A DNA stretch of 36,309 nt from positions 1 through 36,309 of the forward strand of contig JAEMRT010000051.1 of NCBI GenBank assembly GCA_016463225.1. The letters are read 5' to 3'. The notes beneath the pieces were generated by a model that was given only the letters and a program-made list of their open reading frames with translations, searched no databases and was not told where the DNA came from. Source of the DNA: Sphingopyxis sp. Its GTDB lineage: Bacteria > Pseudomonadota > Alphaproteobacteria > Sphingomonadales > Sphingomonadaceae. Every line of letters begins with the position of its first letter. The stretch's first letter is position 1. Shown piece after piece: positions 21,197-28,249 of this stretch. The position numbers and the translations under genes were made by a program.

Positions 21197-21871
21197 ATGC
21201 TCGTCCTGATCGGCATCCTCATCATCATCGCGGGCTTCGTCCTGCGCTTCAATCCGCTGCTCGTCATCATGGCCTCGGCGCTGGCCACCGGCCTTGCCGC
21301 AGGGCTCGACATCGCCGCGATCATCGCCGCCTTCGGCAAGGCGTTCAACGACACCCGCTATGTCTCGATCATCTGGATCGTCCTTCCCGTCATCGGCCTG
21401 CTCGAAGCTTATGGCCTCCAGCAACACGCGCGCACTCTGATCGGCCGCATGAAGGGTGCGACGCTCGGCCGCCTGCTCACCGGCTATCTCTTGCTGCGTC
21501 AGGGCATGGCCGCGGTCGGGCTCACCTCGGTCGCGGGGCATGCCCAGACCGTGCGCCCGCTCGTCGCCCCAATGGCCGAAGCGGCCGCCGAAGCCGCCAA
21601 CCCCGCGCTCACCGACGAGCAGCGCGAGGAGGTCAAGGCGCACGCCGCCGCCACCGACAATATCGGGCTGTTCTTTGGCGAAGACATCTTCCTCGCCATC
21701 GGCTCGATCCTGCTGATGAAGGGCGTGCTCGAAGGCTATGGCTATCAGATCGAGCCGCTGCACTTCTCGCTGTGGGCGATCCCGACCGCGATCGCCGCCT
21801 TCCTGATCCACGGCTTCCGCCTCCGCCGCCTCGACCGGCGCATGGCAGCCAGGACGGAGGCCGCGGCATGA
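21197..21871 (+). CDS. DUF969 membrane protein (putative permease subunit)
   Basis: The 224-residue protein is strongly hydrophobic. It has a signal-anchor-like start (MLVLIGILIIIAGFVLRFNPLLVIMASA), repeated glycine-rich segments, IIWIVLPVIGLLEAYGLQQ, and a conserved-looking central region GMAAVGLTSVAGHAQTVRPLVAPMAE, then GLFFGEDIFLAIGSILLMKG. These match the uncharacterised DUF969 family. Its stop overlaps the start of the DUF979 gene (ATGA), so the two products are likely made in equal amounts and form one transporter. The pair is known to me as a neighbour of pyroglutamate-related genes; the 5-oxoprolinase just upstream makes 5-oxoproline a good candidate substrate. The start ATG at 21197 follows a weak GGAG. 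Confidence 0.85.
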   Translation: MLVLIGILIIIAGFVLRFNPLLVIMASALATGLAAGLDIAAIIAAFGKAFNDTRYVSIIWIVLPVIGLLEAYGLQQHARTLIGRMKGATLGRLLTGYLLLRQGMAAVGLTSVAGHAQTVRPLVAPMAEAAAEAANPALTDEQREEVKAHAAATDNIGLFFGEDIFLAIGSILLMKGVLEGYGYQIEPLHFSLWAIPTAIAAFLIHGFRLRRLDRRMAARTEAAA

Positions 21872-22806
21872 TCACCCTCGGCTTCGTTTACGTCCTCGCG
21901 GGCCTGACCTTCGCGCTGTTCGCGGTGCTCGGCGCCATGGACCGCAGCAATCCCAAACGCTTCGGCAACGCCGCCTTCTGGGGATTGCTCGCGCTGTCGA
22001 TGCTCGGCGGCGACTATCTGGGCGATTTCGGCAACGGCCTGCTCGTCCTCGCGCTCGTCGCGATCGCCGGGACCGGCCAGATCGGCCGCGCCCCCAGCGG
22101 CGATGTCCCCGCCGACGTGCAGGCCGAGCGCGCAGCAAAGCACGGCCCCTTCCTCCTCCTCGTCGCGCTGATCATCCCCGCCGCCGCGCTCGCGGGCACC
22201 TTCCTGTTCAAATGGGTGCCGGGCCTCGCCGACCCCAAGCAGGCGACGCTCATCTCGCTCGCCATCGGCGTGCTCATCGCGCTCGCCGTCGGCATGGCGC
22301 GCCTCAAACCCCCGCTCCTGCTCCCCGCGCAGCAGGGTCGCCGCCTGCTCGATGCGGTCGGCTGGGCCGCGATCCTGCCGCAGATGCTCGCCAGCCTCGG
22401 CGCGGTGTTCGCGCTCGCGGGCGTGGGCGAAGTCGTCGGTGACCTCATCGGCACCGCCATCCCGCAAGGCAGCCTGTTCGGCGCCGTGCTCGCCTTCGGG
22501 CTCGGCATGGCGCTGTTCACCATGGTCATGGGCAACGCCTTCGCCGCCTTCCCGGTGATGCTCGCCGCGGTCGGTATGCCCTTGCTGATCAAGCAATATG
22601 GCGGCGATCCCGCGGTCGTTGCGGCGATCGGCATGCTCGCGGGCTTCTGCGGCACGCTGATGACCCCGATGGCGGCAAACTTCAACCTCGTCCCCGCCGC
22701 GCTGCTCGAACTCAAAAATCCCTATGGGGTGATCAAGGCGCAGGTCGGGACGGCGCTACCACTGCTCGCGGTGAACATCGTCTTCATCTGGCTCTTTGCG
22801 TTCTGA
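21868..22806 (+). CDS. DUF979 membrane protein (putative permease subunit)
   Basis: The 312-residue protein has about eight to nine hydrophobic segments. They start with MITLGFVYVLAGLTFALFAV; later come VGWAAILPQMLASLGAVFALAG, LAFGLGMALFTMVMGNAFAAF and GMLAGFCGTLMTPMAANFNL. These features identify the DUF979 family. The ATG at 21868 overlaps the DUF969 stop by four bases, which fixes the start, although the frame is open further upstream. The two proteins resemble the halves of a carboxylate-type secondary transporter in the inner membrane. A role in taking up 5-oxoproline is inferred only from the neighbouring oxoprolinase. The DUF2891 gene follows after two bases. Confidence 0.87.
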   Translation: MITLGFVYVLAGLTFALFAVLGAMDRSNPKRFGNAAFWGLLALSMLGGDYLGDFGNGLLVLALVAIAGTGQIGRAPSGDVPADVQAERAAKHGPFLLLVALIIPAAALAGTFLFKWVPGLADPKQATLISLAIGVLIALAVGMARLKPPLLLPAQQGRRLLDAVGWAAILPQMLASLGAVFALAGVGEVVGDLIGTAIPQGSLFGAVLAFGLGMALFTMVMGNAFAAFPVMLAAVGMPLLIKQYGGDPAVVAAIGMLAGFCGTLMTPMAANFNLVPAALLELKNPYGVIKAQVGTALPLLAVNIVFIWLFAF

Positions 22807-22808
22807 CC

Positions 22809-23801
22809 ATGACCCACCTTACCCCCGACCACGCCGCCCGCTTCGCGACCGCGACCCTCTCGCACCTCGGCCGCGAATATCCCTACAAGATGGACCTCGT
22901 GCTGAACGACCCCGCGGACGCCAAACCCCCGCGCGACCACCACCCGATCTTCCACGGCAGCTTCGACTGGCACAGCTGCGTCCATGGCTGGTGGCAGATC
23001 CTCCGCCTCGCGCGCCGCTTCCCCGATCTTCCCGTCGCCGCCGAAATCCGCACCCGCGCCGACGGAATGCTCGTTCCTGAAAAGGTCGCGGGCGAGCTAG
23101 CCTTCCTCGATCGCCCTTACGCCGCCGCCTTCGAGCGCCCCTATGGCTGGGCCTGGCTCCTCGCGCTTCATGCCGAAGCCGAGCAGCATGACGCGCCATG
23201 GGCCGCCGCACTCGCTCCGCTCGCCGCCGCCTTTGCCGCGCGCTTCCATGCCTTCCTGCCCAAGCTCACCTATCCGCTGCGCGTCGGCACCCATTTCAAC
23301 ATCGCCTTCGCGCTCCTCCTCGCCCGCGACTGGGCCGAACCTCGCGACCCCGAACTCGTCGCCCTCATCGACGCCCGCGCCCGCGACTGGTTCGGCCGGG
23401 ACCGCGACTGTCAGGCGTGGGAGCCCGGCGGCGACGAATTCCTCTCCTCCGCGCTCAGCGAAGCGCATCTGATGACCGCCGTCCTCGGCACCGACTTCCC
23501 CGGCTGGTTCGACGCCTTCCTCCCCCGTGCCGCCGCCCAGCAGCCCGCCTCCCTCTTCACCCCCGCCACCGTCTCCGACCGCAGCGACGGCAAGATCGCG
23601 CATCTCGACGGCCTGAACCTCAGTCGCGCGTGGAACTGGCGCACCATCGCCGCGATGCTCGGTCCCGACCACCCCGTCACCCCCGTCGCCGAAGCCGCGG
23701 CGCAGCGTCACCTCGCCGCCGCCCTCCCGCACGTCACCGGCGATTACATGGGCGAACATTGGCTCGCGACCTTCGCGCTACTGGCGCTCGACGGCCTTTA
23801 G
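22809..23801 (+). CDS. DUF2891 family protein
   Basis: The 330-residue soluble protein has no signal peptide. It contains HHPIFHGSFDWHSCVHGWWQ near residues 44-63, LDRPYAAAFERPYGWAWLLAL, LRVGTHFNIAFALLLARDW, WEPGGDEFLSSALSEAHLM and SRAWNWRTIAAML. These conserved His, Asp and Trp-rich segments in a helical background fit the DUF2891 family and look like an alpha/alpha-barrel fold, perhaps an enzyme. No activity is known to me. It starts two bases after the DUF979 stop, so it is part of the same operon and may act on the imported compound or a precursor such as a pyroglutamyl or lactam derivative. That role is inference from position only. Confidence 0.85.
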   Translation: MTHLTPDHAARFATATLSHLGREYPYKMDLVLNDPADAKPPRDHHPIFHGSFDWHSCVHGWWQILRLARRFPDLPVAAEIRTRADGMLVPEKVAGELAFLDRPYAAAFERPYGWAWLLALHAEAEQHDAPWAAALAPLAAAFAARFHAFLPKLTYPLRVGTHFNIAFALLLARDWAEPRDPELVALIDARARDWFGRDRDCQAWEPGGDEFLSSALSEAHLMTAVLGTDFPGWFDAFLPRAAAQQPASLFTPATVSDRSDGKIAHLDGLNLSRAWNWRTIAAMLGPDHPVTPVAEAAAQRHLAAALPHVTGDYMGEHWLATFALLALDGL

Positions 23802-23808
23802 GCCGTCG
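23789..23808 (+). terminator. Hairpin at the DUF2891 stop codon
   Basis: CGACGGCCT and AGGCCGTCG form a nine-base-pair inverted repeat around TT, with the TAG stop inside it, followed by TTCC. It probably marks the end of the DUF969-DUF979-DUF2891 message. The short loop and missing U-tract make it an imperfect intrinsic terminator. Confidence 0.45.
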
Positions 23809-23888
23809 TTCCGGACCAGCGCACGCCCTCGCCGATTGACAACCCCCGCCCCCCCGGCGACAGACGGGCGAAGGGGAGAGAGGCCGCC

Positions 23889-24905
23889 ATGACCGCAAAG
23901 ATGCTGCGCCCGACATCGTTCGACGTCGCCGAGCGCGCCGGCGTATCGCAATCGACTGTCTCGCGCGCCTTGCGCAATAGCCCCGGCGTCAACGCCGAGA
24001 CCCGCGCTCGCGTCTCCGCTGCCGCGCGCGAACTCGGCTATGTCGTCGACCGTCACGCCTCGTCGCTGCGGCTCAAAAGCAGCGAGACGATCGCGCTCGT
24101 CACCATCTGCCGCCCCGGCGAGGATCGCAGCGCGATCAACCCCTTCTACTTCGCGCTGCTCGGCAGCATCGCCGCCGCGACCTCGGCGCGCGGTTTCAAC
24201 CTCCTCGTCTCGTTTCAGGAAAGCGAAGCCAATTTCCGCGCCGACTTCGTCGCCTCGGGGCTCGCCGACGCGATGATTGTTATCGGCACCACCAGCAACC
24301 GCGCCGCCTGGGACTATTTCGCGCAGGCGCAATCCTCTGGCCTCGACTTCGTCTGCTGGGGCAGCCCGGGCAGCCCGTTCCACTGGATGCGCAGCGAAAA
24401 TGACGAGGGCGGCCAGCTTGCTGCCGCGCATTTCGTCCAGACCGGCCGCCGCCGCATCGCCTTTGTCGGGCCGCAGCAATCGCCGCAGCGCCAGTTCGAT
24501 GAACGCCGCGACGGGTTCACCGCGACGCTGGCCGCGCACGGGCTCACCGCGATCATCGCCGAACCGCCCGCCGCCGCCGACCGCCACGCGCAGGGCGTCG
24601 CCGCGGTGCAGGCGCTGCTCGCCGCGCACCCCGATACCGACGCGATCTTCGCGGCGTCCGACATGCTCGCGCTCGGCGTCCTGCAAGGGCTCAAGGACGC
24701 CGGCCGCCGCGTGCCACAGGACGTCGCGCTGATCGGCTTCGACGGCATCCGCGCCGGGACCATGGCCGACCCCGCCCTGACCACGCTCGAACCCGATCTC
24801 GACGCTGCGGGCGAGGCGCTGGTCGCGATGGCGCTCGAGGATGACGAACGCACCCGCAGCGGCACCCGCATTCCGGTTCATCTGGTCGTGCGCGGAACCG
24901 CCTGA
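23889..24905 (+). CDS. LacI-family transcriptional regulator
   Basis: The 338-residue protein has the N-terminal LacI HTH (TSFDVAERAGVSQSTVSRAL, residues 9-28) and hinge region RVSAAARELGYVVDRHASSLR. The periplasmic-binding-like sensor domain contains AIFAASDMLALGVLQGLKDAG and VALIGFDGIRAG. GGAAGG-rich upstream sequence (GAAGGGGAGAG) provides the ribosome-binding site for the ATG at 23889; a second ATG four codons later is possible. A TTGACA hexamer (23836-23841) lies upstream without a clear -10. It follows the putative 5-oxoproline uptake genes by 87 bases and may control them in response to a lactam or related effector, but no palindromic operator was clearly identified. It could instead act elsewhere. 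Confidence 0.9.
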   Translation: MTAKMLRPTSFDVAERAGVSQSTVSRALRNSPGVNAETRARVSAAARELGYVVDRHASSLRLKSSETIALVTICRPGEDRSAINPFYFALLGSIAAATSARGFNLLVSFQESEANFRADFVASGLADAMIVIGTTSNRAAWDYFAQAQSSGLDFVCWGSPGSPFHWMRSENDEGGQLAAAHFVQTGRRRIAFVGPQQSPQRQFDERRDGFTATLAAHGLTAIIAEPPAAADRHAQGVAAVQALLAAHPDTDAIFAASDMLALGVLQGLKDAGRRVPQDVALIGFDGIRAGTMADPALTTLEPDLDAAGEALVAMALEDDERTRSGTRIPVHLVVRGTA

Positions 24906-24930
24906 CGGCTCGCACCTTTTAGGCTACTAT
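24902..24930 (+). promoter_or_regulatory. Possible promoter of the GGDEF gene
   Basis: CTGACG (24902-24907) and TACTAT (24925-24930) are separated by 17 bases and resemble -35 and -10 hexamers, overlapping the end of the LacI gene. An inverted repeat TTAGG-N9-CCTAA (24919-24937) covers the -10. Tentative. Confidence 0.35.
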
Positions 24931-24949
24931 GACCTAACGCGCAGAAAAG

Positions 24950-24962
24950 TAACAAGTTGTTA
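24950..24962. promoter_or_regulatory. TAACAAGTTGTTA palindrome before the GGDEF gene
   Basis: A perfect 13-base palindrome with AT-rich arms lies about 40 bases before the GGDEF start, just downstream of the proposed promoter. It looks like an operator for a dimeric regulator. The regulator is unknown. Confidence 0.35.
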
Positions 24963-25003
24963 TCCATATCGCTGCTACCCTCGGGGGCAGAGAGGCAAGA
25001 ATT

Positions 25004-26185
25004 TTGTCGGGTCAGTTTTTCATCCAGTTGCTCAACCCGGGCATCGGCCTGTTGTTCGCGGTCGCCTTTTTCCTGCTCTGGCTGAACCGCCGCGACCGCT
25101 ATGTCGCTTATGCCGCGGGCGCCTATACCGCCTCGGCGATCGCCTTTCTGATCCTCGATGTCGGCCCGGCGCTGCCGCTGGAACTGCACCGCATCCCCGC
25201 CAATATCGGCTTTCTCGCCACCGGCGCGCTGTTCGCGGCCGCCATCATCGGTCGCTATGGCCTGCCAGTGCCCTGGCGCGCGATGGCGGTGACGAGCGCG
25301 GTTTCGATGGCGTTTTTCCTCTGGTTCCTGCTCGGTCCGCTCAGCATCGGCGGCCGCATCCTGTCGATCAGCATCGGCGCCGGGATCATCGCCGCGATGA
25401 TCGTCCGCGCGCTGTGGCCGCTCAAGAAACGCTATGCAATCGACCGCGTGCTGTTCTGGGTCGCCGCGCTGTCGGTGATCAATCTGACGGCGCGACCGAT
25501 CATACTCCTCTCGCTCGGTGGCGGTTTCGACAATTATGACGGCTTCCAGCAGTCGGTGTACTGGACCACGGTCCAGTTTACGCAGGCAATGGTGTCGATT
25601 CTCGCCGCGATCAGCCTGATGGTCGCGGTGGCGATCGACCAGATTGCCGAGCTGCGCCGCCAGGTCGACGATGATAATCTGTCGGGCCTGCTCAACCGCC
25701 GCGGGTTCGAGGCGCGGGCCGGATCGGCGCTCCGCCGCTGCCTCGACGACGATCGCCCCGTCGCGCTGATGATCGCCGACCTCGATCATTTCAAGCGCGT
25801 CAACGACACCTATGGCCACGCCGTCGGCGACGCGATCATCGCGGCGTTCGGCGCGCATGTCCGTACCATCGCCCCCGCCGAAATGATCGCGGGGCGCATC
25901 GGCGGCGAGGAATTTGCCCTGCTCGTCCCCGGCGCAACGATCGAAACCGCACGCCAGTTCGCCGAAGCGGTGCGCACCGGGCTTGCCGCCGCGGCCGCCG
26001 ATCGCATTCCGGCGGCGCTGGTCCCCACCGCCAGCATCGGGCTGACCATCGGCGTCCCCGGCGCCAATCTGTCCGCGCTGATGCACGAGGCCGATCAGGC
26101 GCTCTACGAAGCGAAGCGCACCGGCCGCAACCGCGTCCGCACCTTCACCCCCGCATCGGTGCGTCTGGCAGCGGGCGGCGGCTGA
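25004..26185 (+). CDS. Membrane diguanylate cyclase (GGDEF)
   Basis: The 393-residue protein has about six hydrophobic segments within residues 1-215, a membrane sensor of unknown ligand. A GGDEF domain follows: DNLSGLLNRRGFEA near 225, MIADLDHFKRVNDTYGHAVGD, the active-site motif IGGEEFALL with GGEEF at 300-304, and HEADQALYEAKRTGRNRV. The intact GGEEF and metal-binding Asp indicate synthesis of c-di-GMP from two GTP. The usual inhibitory RxxD site five residues before GGEEF is absent (PAEM in its place), so product inhibition may be lost. The start is a TTG at 25004 preceded by AGAGG eight bases earlier. No ATG gives the full first membrane segment. It is probably monocistronic. Confidence 0.92.
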   Translation: MSGQFFIQLLNPGIGLLFAVAFFLLWLNRRDRYVAYAAGAYTASAIAFLILDVGPALPLELHRIPANIGFLATGALFAAAIIGRYGLPVPWRAMAVTSAVSMAFFLWFLLGPLSIGGRILSISIGAGIIAAMIVRALWPLKKRYAIDRVLFWVAALSVINLTARPIILLSLGGGFDNYDGFQQSVYWTTVQFTQAMVSILAAISLMVAVAIDQIAELRRQVDDDNLSGLLNRRGFEARAGSALRRCLDDDRPVALMIADLDHFKRVNDTYGHAVGDAIIAAFGAHVRTIAPAEMIAGRIGGEEFALLVPGATIETARQFAEAVRTGLAAAAADRIPAALVPTASIGLTIGVPGANLSALMHEADQALYEAKRTGRNRVRTFTPASVRLAAGGG

Positions 26186-26193
26186 CACACCGA

Positions 26194-26236
26194 TGTGATC
26201 CGGGTCACCGCAGCCGTGGCATCGGTGCGTTAGCGG
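26194..26236 (+). promoter_or_regulatory. CRP-like site and -10 element for the lipoprotein gene
   Basis: TGTGATCCGGGTCACC (26194-26209) fits TGTGA-N6-TCAC. After exactly 21 bases, TAGCGG (26231-26236) is in the -10 position. This spacing equals that at 8968 and 31780, and the six bases GCAGC directly after the palindrome are shared with the 31780 copy. The downstream start codon is at 26296. Confidence 0.55.
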
Positions 26237-26295
26237 GTTCACTTTGCAACGCCGTCGATCATTGCAGCCATGTCACGCAATAGACAGGAGAACAT

Positions 26296-26862
26296 ATGAA
26301 ATTCGTCGCCGCCACCCTCGCCGCGCTGCTCCCCCTGTCCGCGTGTGCCGAGGCTGAAACCCCGAACACCGAACCAGCCAAAACCGTCGCCAGCGAACCC
26401 AAAATCAGCCCCTCCATCCCGATCAGCGTCAAGGAAGCCCGTCGCGGCCCCGTCGACCTGACGCCGTACATCGGCAAATATCCGTTCGACGCCGTGAACG
26501 GCCACCGCTTCCTCGATCATCCCGCGGTCAAGGCGGCGATCACCGCCGCGGTCCCCGACGTCAAAACGCGCGCCGGCATCACCTTTGCCGACCGCAGCCT
26601 CGGCCTGCCCATCGTCCGCGTCGCGGGCGGGCGCATCCTGATCTGGGGCGGCGAATGGCGCGCCGAGGATCGCTACAACTGGGCGGTGATCATCGCCCCC
26701 AACGGCACCAAGCCCGAGGTCTGCATCTATGACGCGGGCGAATATGACAGCGATTTCCAGTCGTCGGCCTGGTACGTCCCCGGCCAGCCCGAGGTGATGA
26801 AACAAGGCACCTGCCCGTCGGCGGCGGAGGATTATCCGCCCGCCGACATCGCCGCTGGGTAA
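26296..26862 (+). CDS. Putative lipoprotein of unknown function
   Basis: The 188-residue product starts MKFVAATLAALLPLSAC, a type II signal peptide with lipobox LSAC and the lipid-modified Cys at 17. A Glu/Pro/Thr-rich linker to about residue 45 is followed by a compact domain with LTPYIGKYPFDAVNGHRFLD, KAAITAAVPDVKTRAG, GGRILIWGGEWRAEDRYNWA and EVCIYDAGEYDSDFQS. I do not recognise the family. Position +2 after the Cys is Ala, so outer-membrane sorting would be expected by the enteric rule. AGGAGA a few bases before the ATG at 26296 is a clear ribosome-binding site. The promoter shares a CRP-like site with two other exported-protein loci in this window. The domain's aromatic and acidic content suggests a beta fold, but no function is proposed. 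Confidence 0.8.
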   Translation: MKFVAATLAALLPLSACAEAETPNTEPAKTVASEPKISPSIPISVKEARRGPVDLTPYIGKYPFDAVNGHRFLDHPAVKAAITAAVPDVKTRAGITFADRSLGLPIVRVAGGRILIWGGEWRAEDRYNWAVIIAPNGTKPEVCIYDAGEYDSDFQSSAWYVPGQPEVMKQGTCPSAAEDYPPADIAAG

Positions 26863-26884
26863 ATCAGCACCGCCGCGTGCGCTT

Positions 26885-27466
26885 CTATCCGCCGATCAGC
26901 CGTTCGACGATCGCCTGATGCCGCGGCTTGCCGCTGGCGGCATCCACCGCGGCGACAAAATTGCCGTCGATCCGCATCGCAACATAGCCATGGACGACGC
27001 TGCTCAGCGCGATGAGCAATGTCGTCGCGTCGTCGCTTTGTCCGTGCGGTAGCGCCAGTACATCCTCTTCGATGCCCGCATAGAGCCCATCGATCAGCTC
27101 GGCCAACGCCGCGTCGTACGGATCGAGCATGTCCATCCGCCACATCATCCGGTAGCGGTTCGGGTGCGCCAGCGCATAAGCGACATAGGCATCGGCAAAG
27201 GCGATGATGCGCGCCCGCGGCGCCGGCGATGCCGCGGCGCGCGCTGCCGACGCCCCGGAGCGCAGATCGGTAAAGCAATGGACGGCCAGCGCGGTCAGCA
27301 ACGCGCGCCGGTCGGCAAAATGATTGGCCGGCGCCGCGTGCGACACCCCCGACGCGCGCGCCACGGCACGGATCGTCACCGCCTCCACCCCCTCGCGATC
27401 GAGCAGGCCCAGTGCGGTATCGATCAGCAGCTGGCGCAGCGCGCCATGATGTTCGCCTCGTTTCAT
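26885..27466 (-). CDS. TetR-family repressor (WHG-type C-terminal domain)
   Basis: The 193-residue protein has a TetR HTH: RQLLIDTALGLLDREGVEAV, then TIRAVARASGVSHAAPANHF with recognition helix near residues 38-50. The ligand domain has FADAYVAYALAHPNRYRMMW, typical of the WHG-type C-terminal family. TetR proteins bind palindromic operators as dimers and leave DNA when a ligand binds. A matching 15-base palindrome lies nine bases before the start codon (27475-27489). Two more lie in the divergent promoter (27758-27772, 27786-27800), so autoregulation and control of the small membrane protein at 27813 are strongly suggested. The ligand is unknown. The start ATG at 27466 fits the HTH position. 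Confidence 0.92.
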   Translation of the reverse strand: MKRGEHHGALRQLLIDTALGLLDREGVEAVTIRAVARASGVSHAAPANHFADRRALLTALAVHCFTDLRSGASAARAAASPAPRARIIAFADAYVAYALAHPNRYRMMWRMDMLDPYDAALAELIDGLYAGIEEDVLALPHGQSDDATTLLIALSSVVHGYVAMRIDGNFVAAVDAASGKPRHQAIVERLIGG

Positions 27467-27474
27467 GCGGCATC

Positions 27475-27489
27475 ATTGATAGCGTCAAT
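27475..27489 (-). promoter_or_regulatory. TetR operator O1 (autoregulatory)
   Basis: ATTGATAGCGTCAAT is an imperfect 15-base palindrome nearly identical to the two operators at 27758 and 27786. It begins nine bases upstream of the TetR start codon, so it would block tetR expression when bound. Confidence 0.75.
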
Positions 27490-27757
27490 CGCGCGATGCA
27501 AGCCGGACGATGGCGAACCGGCGCTTTGCACGCTCGGCATGTCGATCCGGCCAGCCTGTGGCGGCCGCGTGCGCCGGCACAGCTGTTACCCTGGATCATG
27601 TCATTGGTCCCTGCGGTCATCGACCACGGTGTATTGTCAGCATAATACTGCGTCCGAACCAGCCAGCAGGAGGGACGCTGCCCGTTTTGACACTGCTCTC
27701 ACGCTGCCCGCCCGATACATCGCCCGCCGCAGCGTCCTGATGGCAGGCCATGTCTTA

Positions 27758-27800
27758 ATTGACAGTGTCAATCTACTCGCATTATATTGACATCGTCAAT
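27758..27800 (+). promoter_or_regulatory. Promoter of the 27813 gene overlapped by operators O2 and O3
   Basis: TTGACA (27759-27764) and TATATT (27783-27788) are separated by 18 bases and form one of the strongest sigma-70-like promoters in the window. Operator O2, ATTGACAGTGTCAAT (27758-27772), covers the -35. Operator O3, ATTGACATCGTCAAT (27786-27800), covers the -10 edge and the expected start site. Their centres are 28 bases apart. TetR binding should shut the promoter tightly. Confidence 0.8.
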
Positions 27801-27812
27801 TGGAGTCGCAGC

Positions 27813-28214
27813 ATGCATCGCATCGTCCTTACCCTTGCCCTGATCCCCTTCGGCGTCCTTACCCCGATCCTCGAATTGGGGGTGACGCATGTATTGAACC
27901 CCGACTGGCCCGGCCACGCGCGGCTGCACGAGGTGTGGCAGCTGCTCACCAACAGCTCGCTGGCGATGCTCTGCCTGTGGCTGATCTGGTGCTGCCGCCA
28001 GGTGCGGCTTCCCGCGCTGATCGCCTTTGCCATCTCGCTCGGCTTTCTCGTCGCCTACGCGCTCAGCCCGCTCTACGGCGGCACGATGCGCCACAGCGAC
28101 GGCAGCGAGATTGCGATCGGCGGCGTGAATATCGCCGTGGCGATGATGCTCGTCACCACGATCGCGATCGGCGCCGTGCTCGCCTCGACCTTCCGCACCC
28201 CGCGCGAAGGCTGA
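27813..28214 (+). CDS. Small four-helix inner-membrane protein under TetR control
   Basis: The 133-residue product has four hydrophobic segments at about 3-20, 44-61, 66-84 and 102-121, linked by short loops. Loops contain HARLHEVWQL, ALSPLYGGTMRHSDGSE and IGGVNIAV. It resembles a family of small bacterial membrane proteins, possibly DUF6640, but this is a weak recollection. The ATG at 27813 is preferred because TTGGAG lies upstream and because the promoter and its O3 operator end just before it; the upstream in-frame extension would start inside the -35. Control by the divergent TetR protein suggests induction by a small molecule, so transport, lipid change or stress tolerance are possible roles. 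The function is not known. Confidence 0.8.
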   Translation: MHRIVLTLALIPFGVLTPILELGVTHVLNPDWPGHARLHEVWQLLTNSSLAMLCLWLIWCCRQVRLPALIAFAISLGFLVAYALSPLYGGTMRHSDGSEIAIGGVNIAVAMMLVTTIAIGAVLASTFRTPREG

Positions 28215-28249
28215 CCGCCGTAAAACAAAGTCCGGCGGCGGCGCACCGC

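Larger units (their letters stand above)
27467..27812. other. Divergent intergenic region with three TetR operators
   Basis: This 346-base region separates the TetR gene from the membrane-protein gene. It carries one operator next to the tetR start and two over the divergent promoter. Between 27490 and 27757 no convincing gene, RNA or repeat was found; the short open frames there lack codon bias or ribosome-binding sites. Confidence 0.6.

Noticed and set aside
21130-21867. N-terminal extension of DUF979
   Set aside because: It runs through the REP element and the DUF969 gene in another frame; the ATGA overlap at 21868 is the natural start.
27510-27740. Short open frame in the TetR intergenic region
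   Set aside because: It has no ribosome-binding site and no codon bias, and it is not positioned relative to a promoter.
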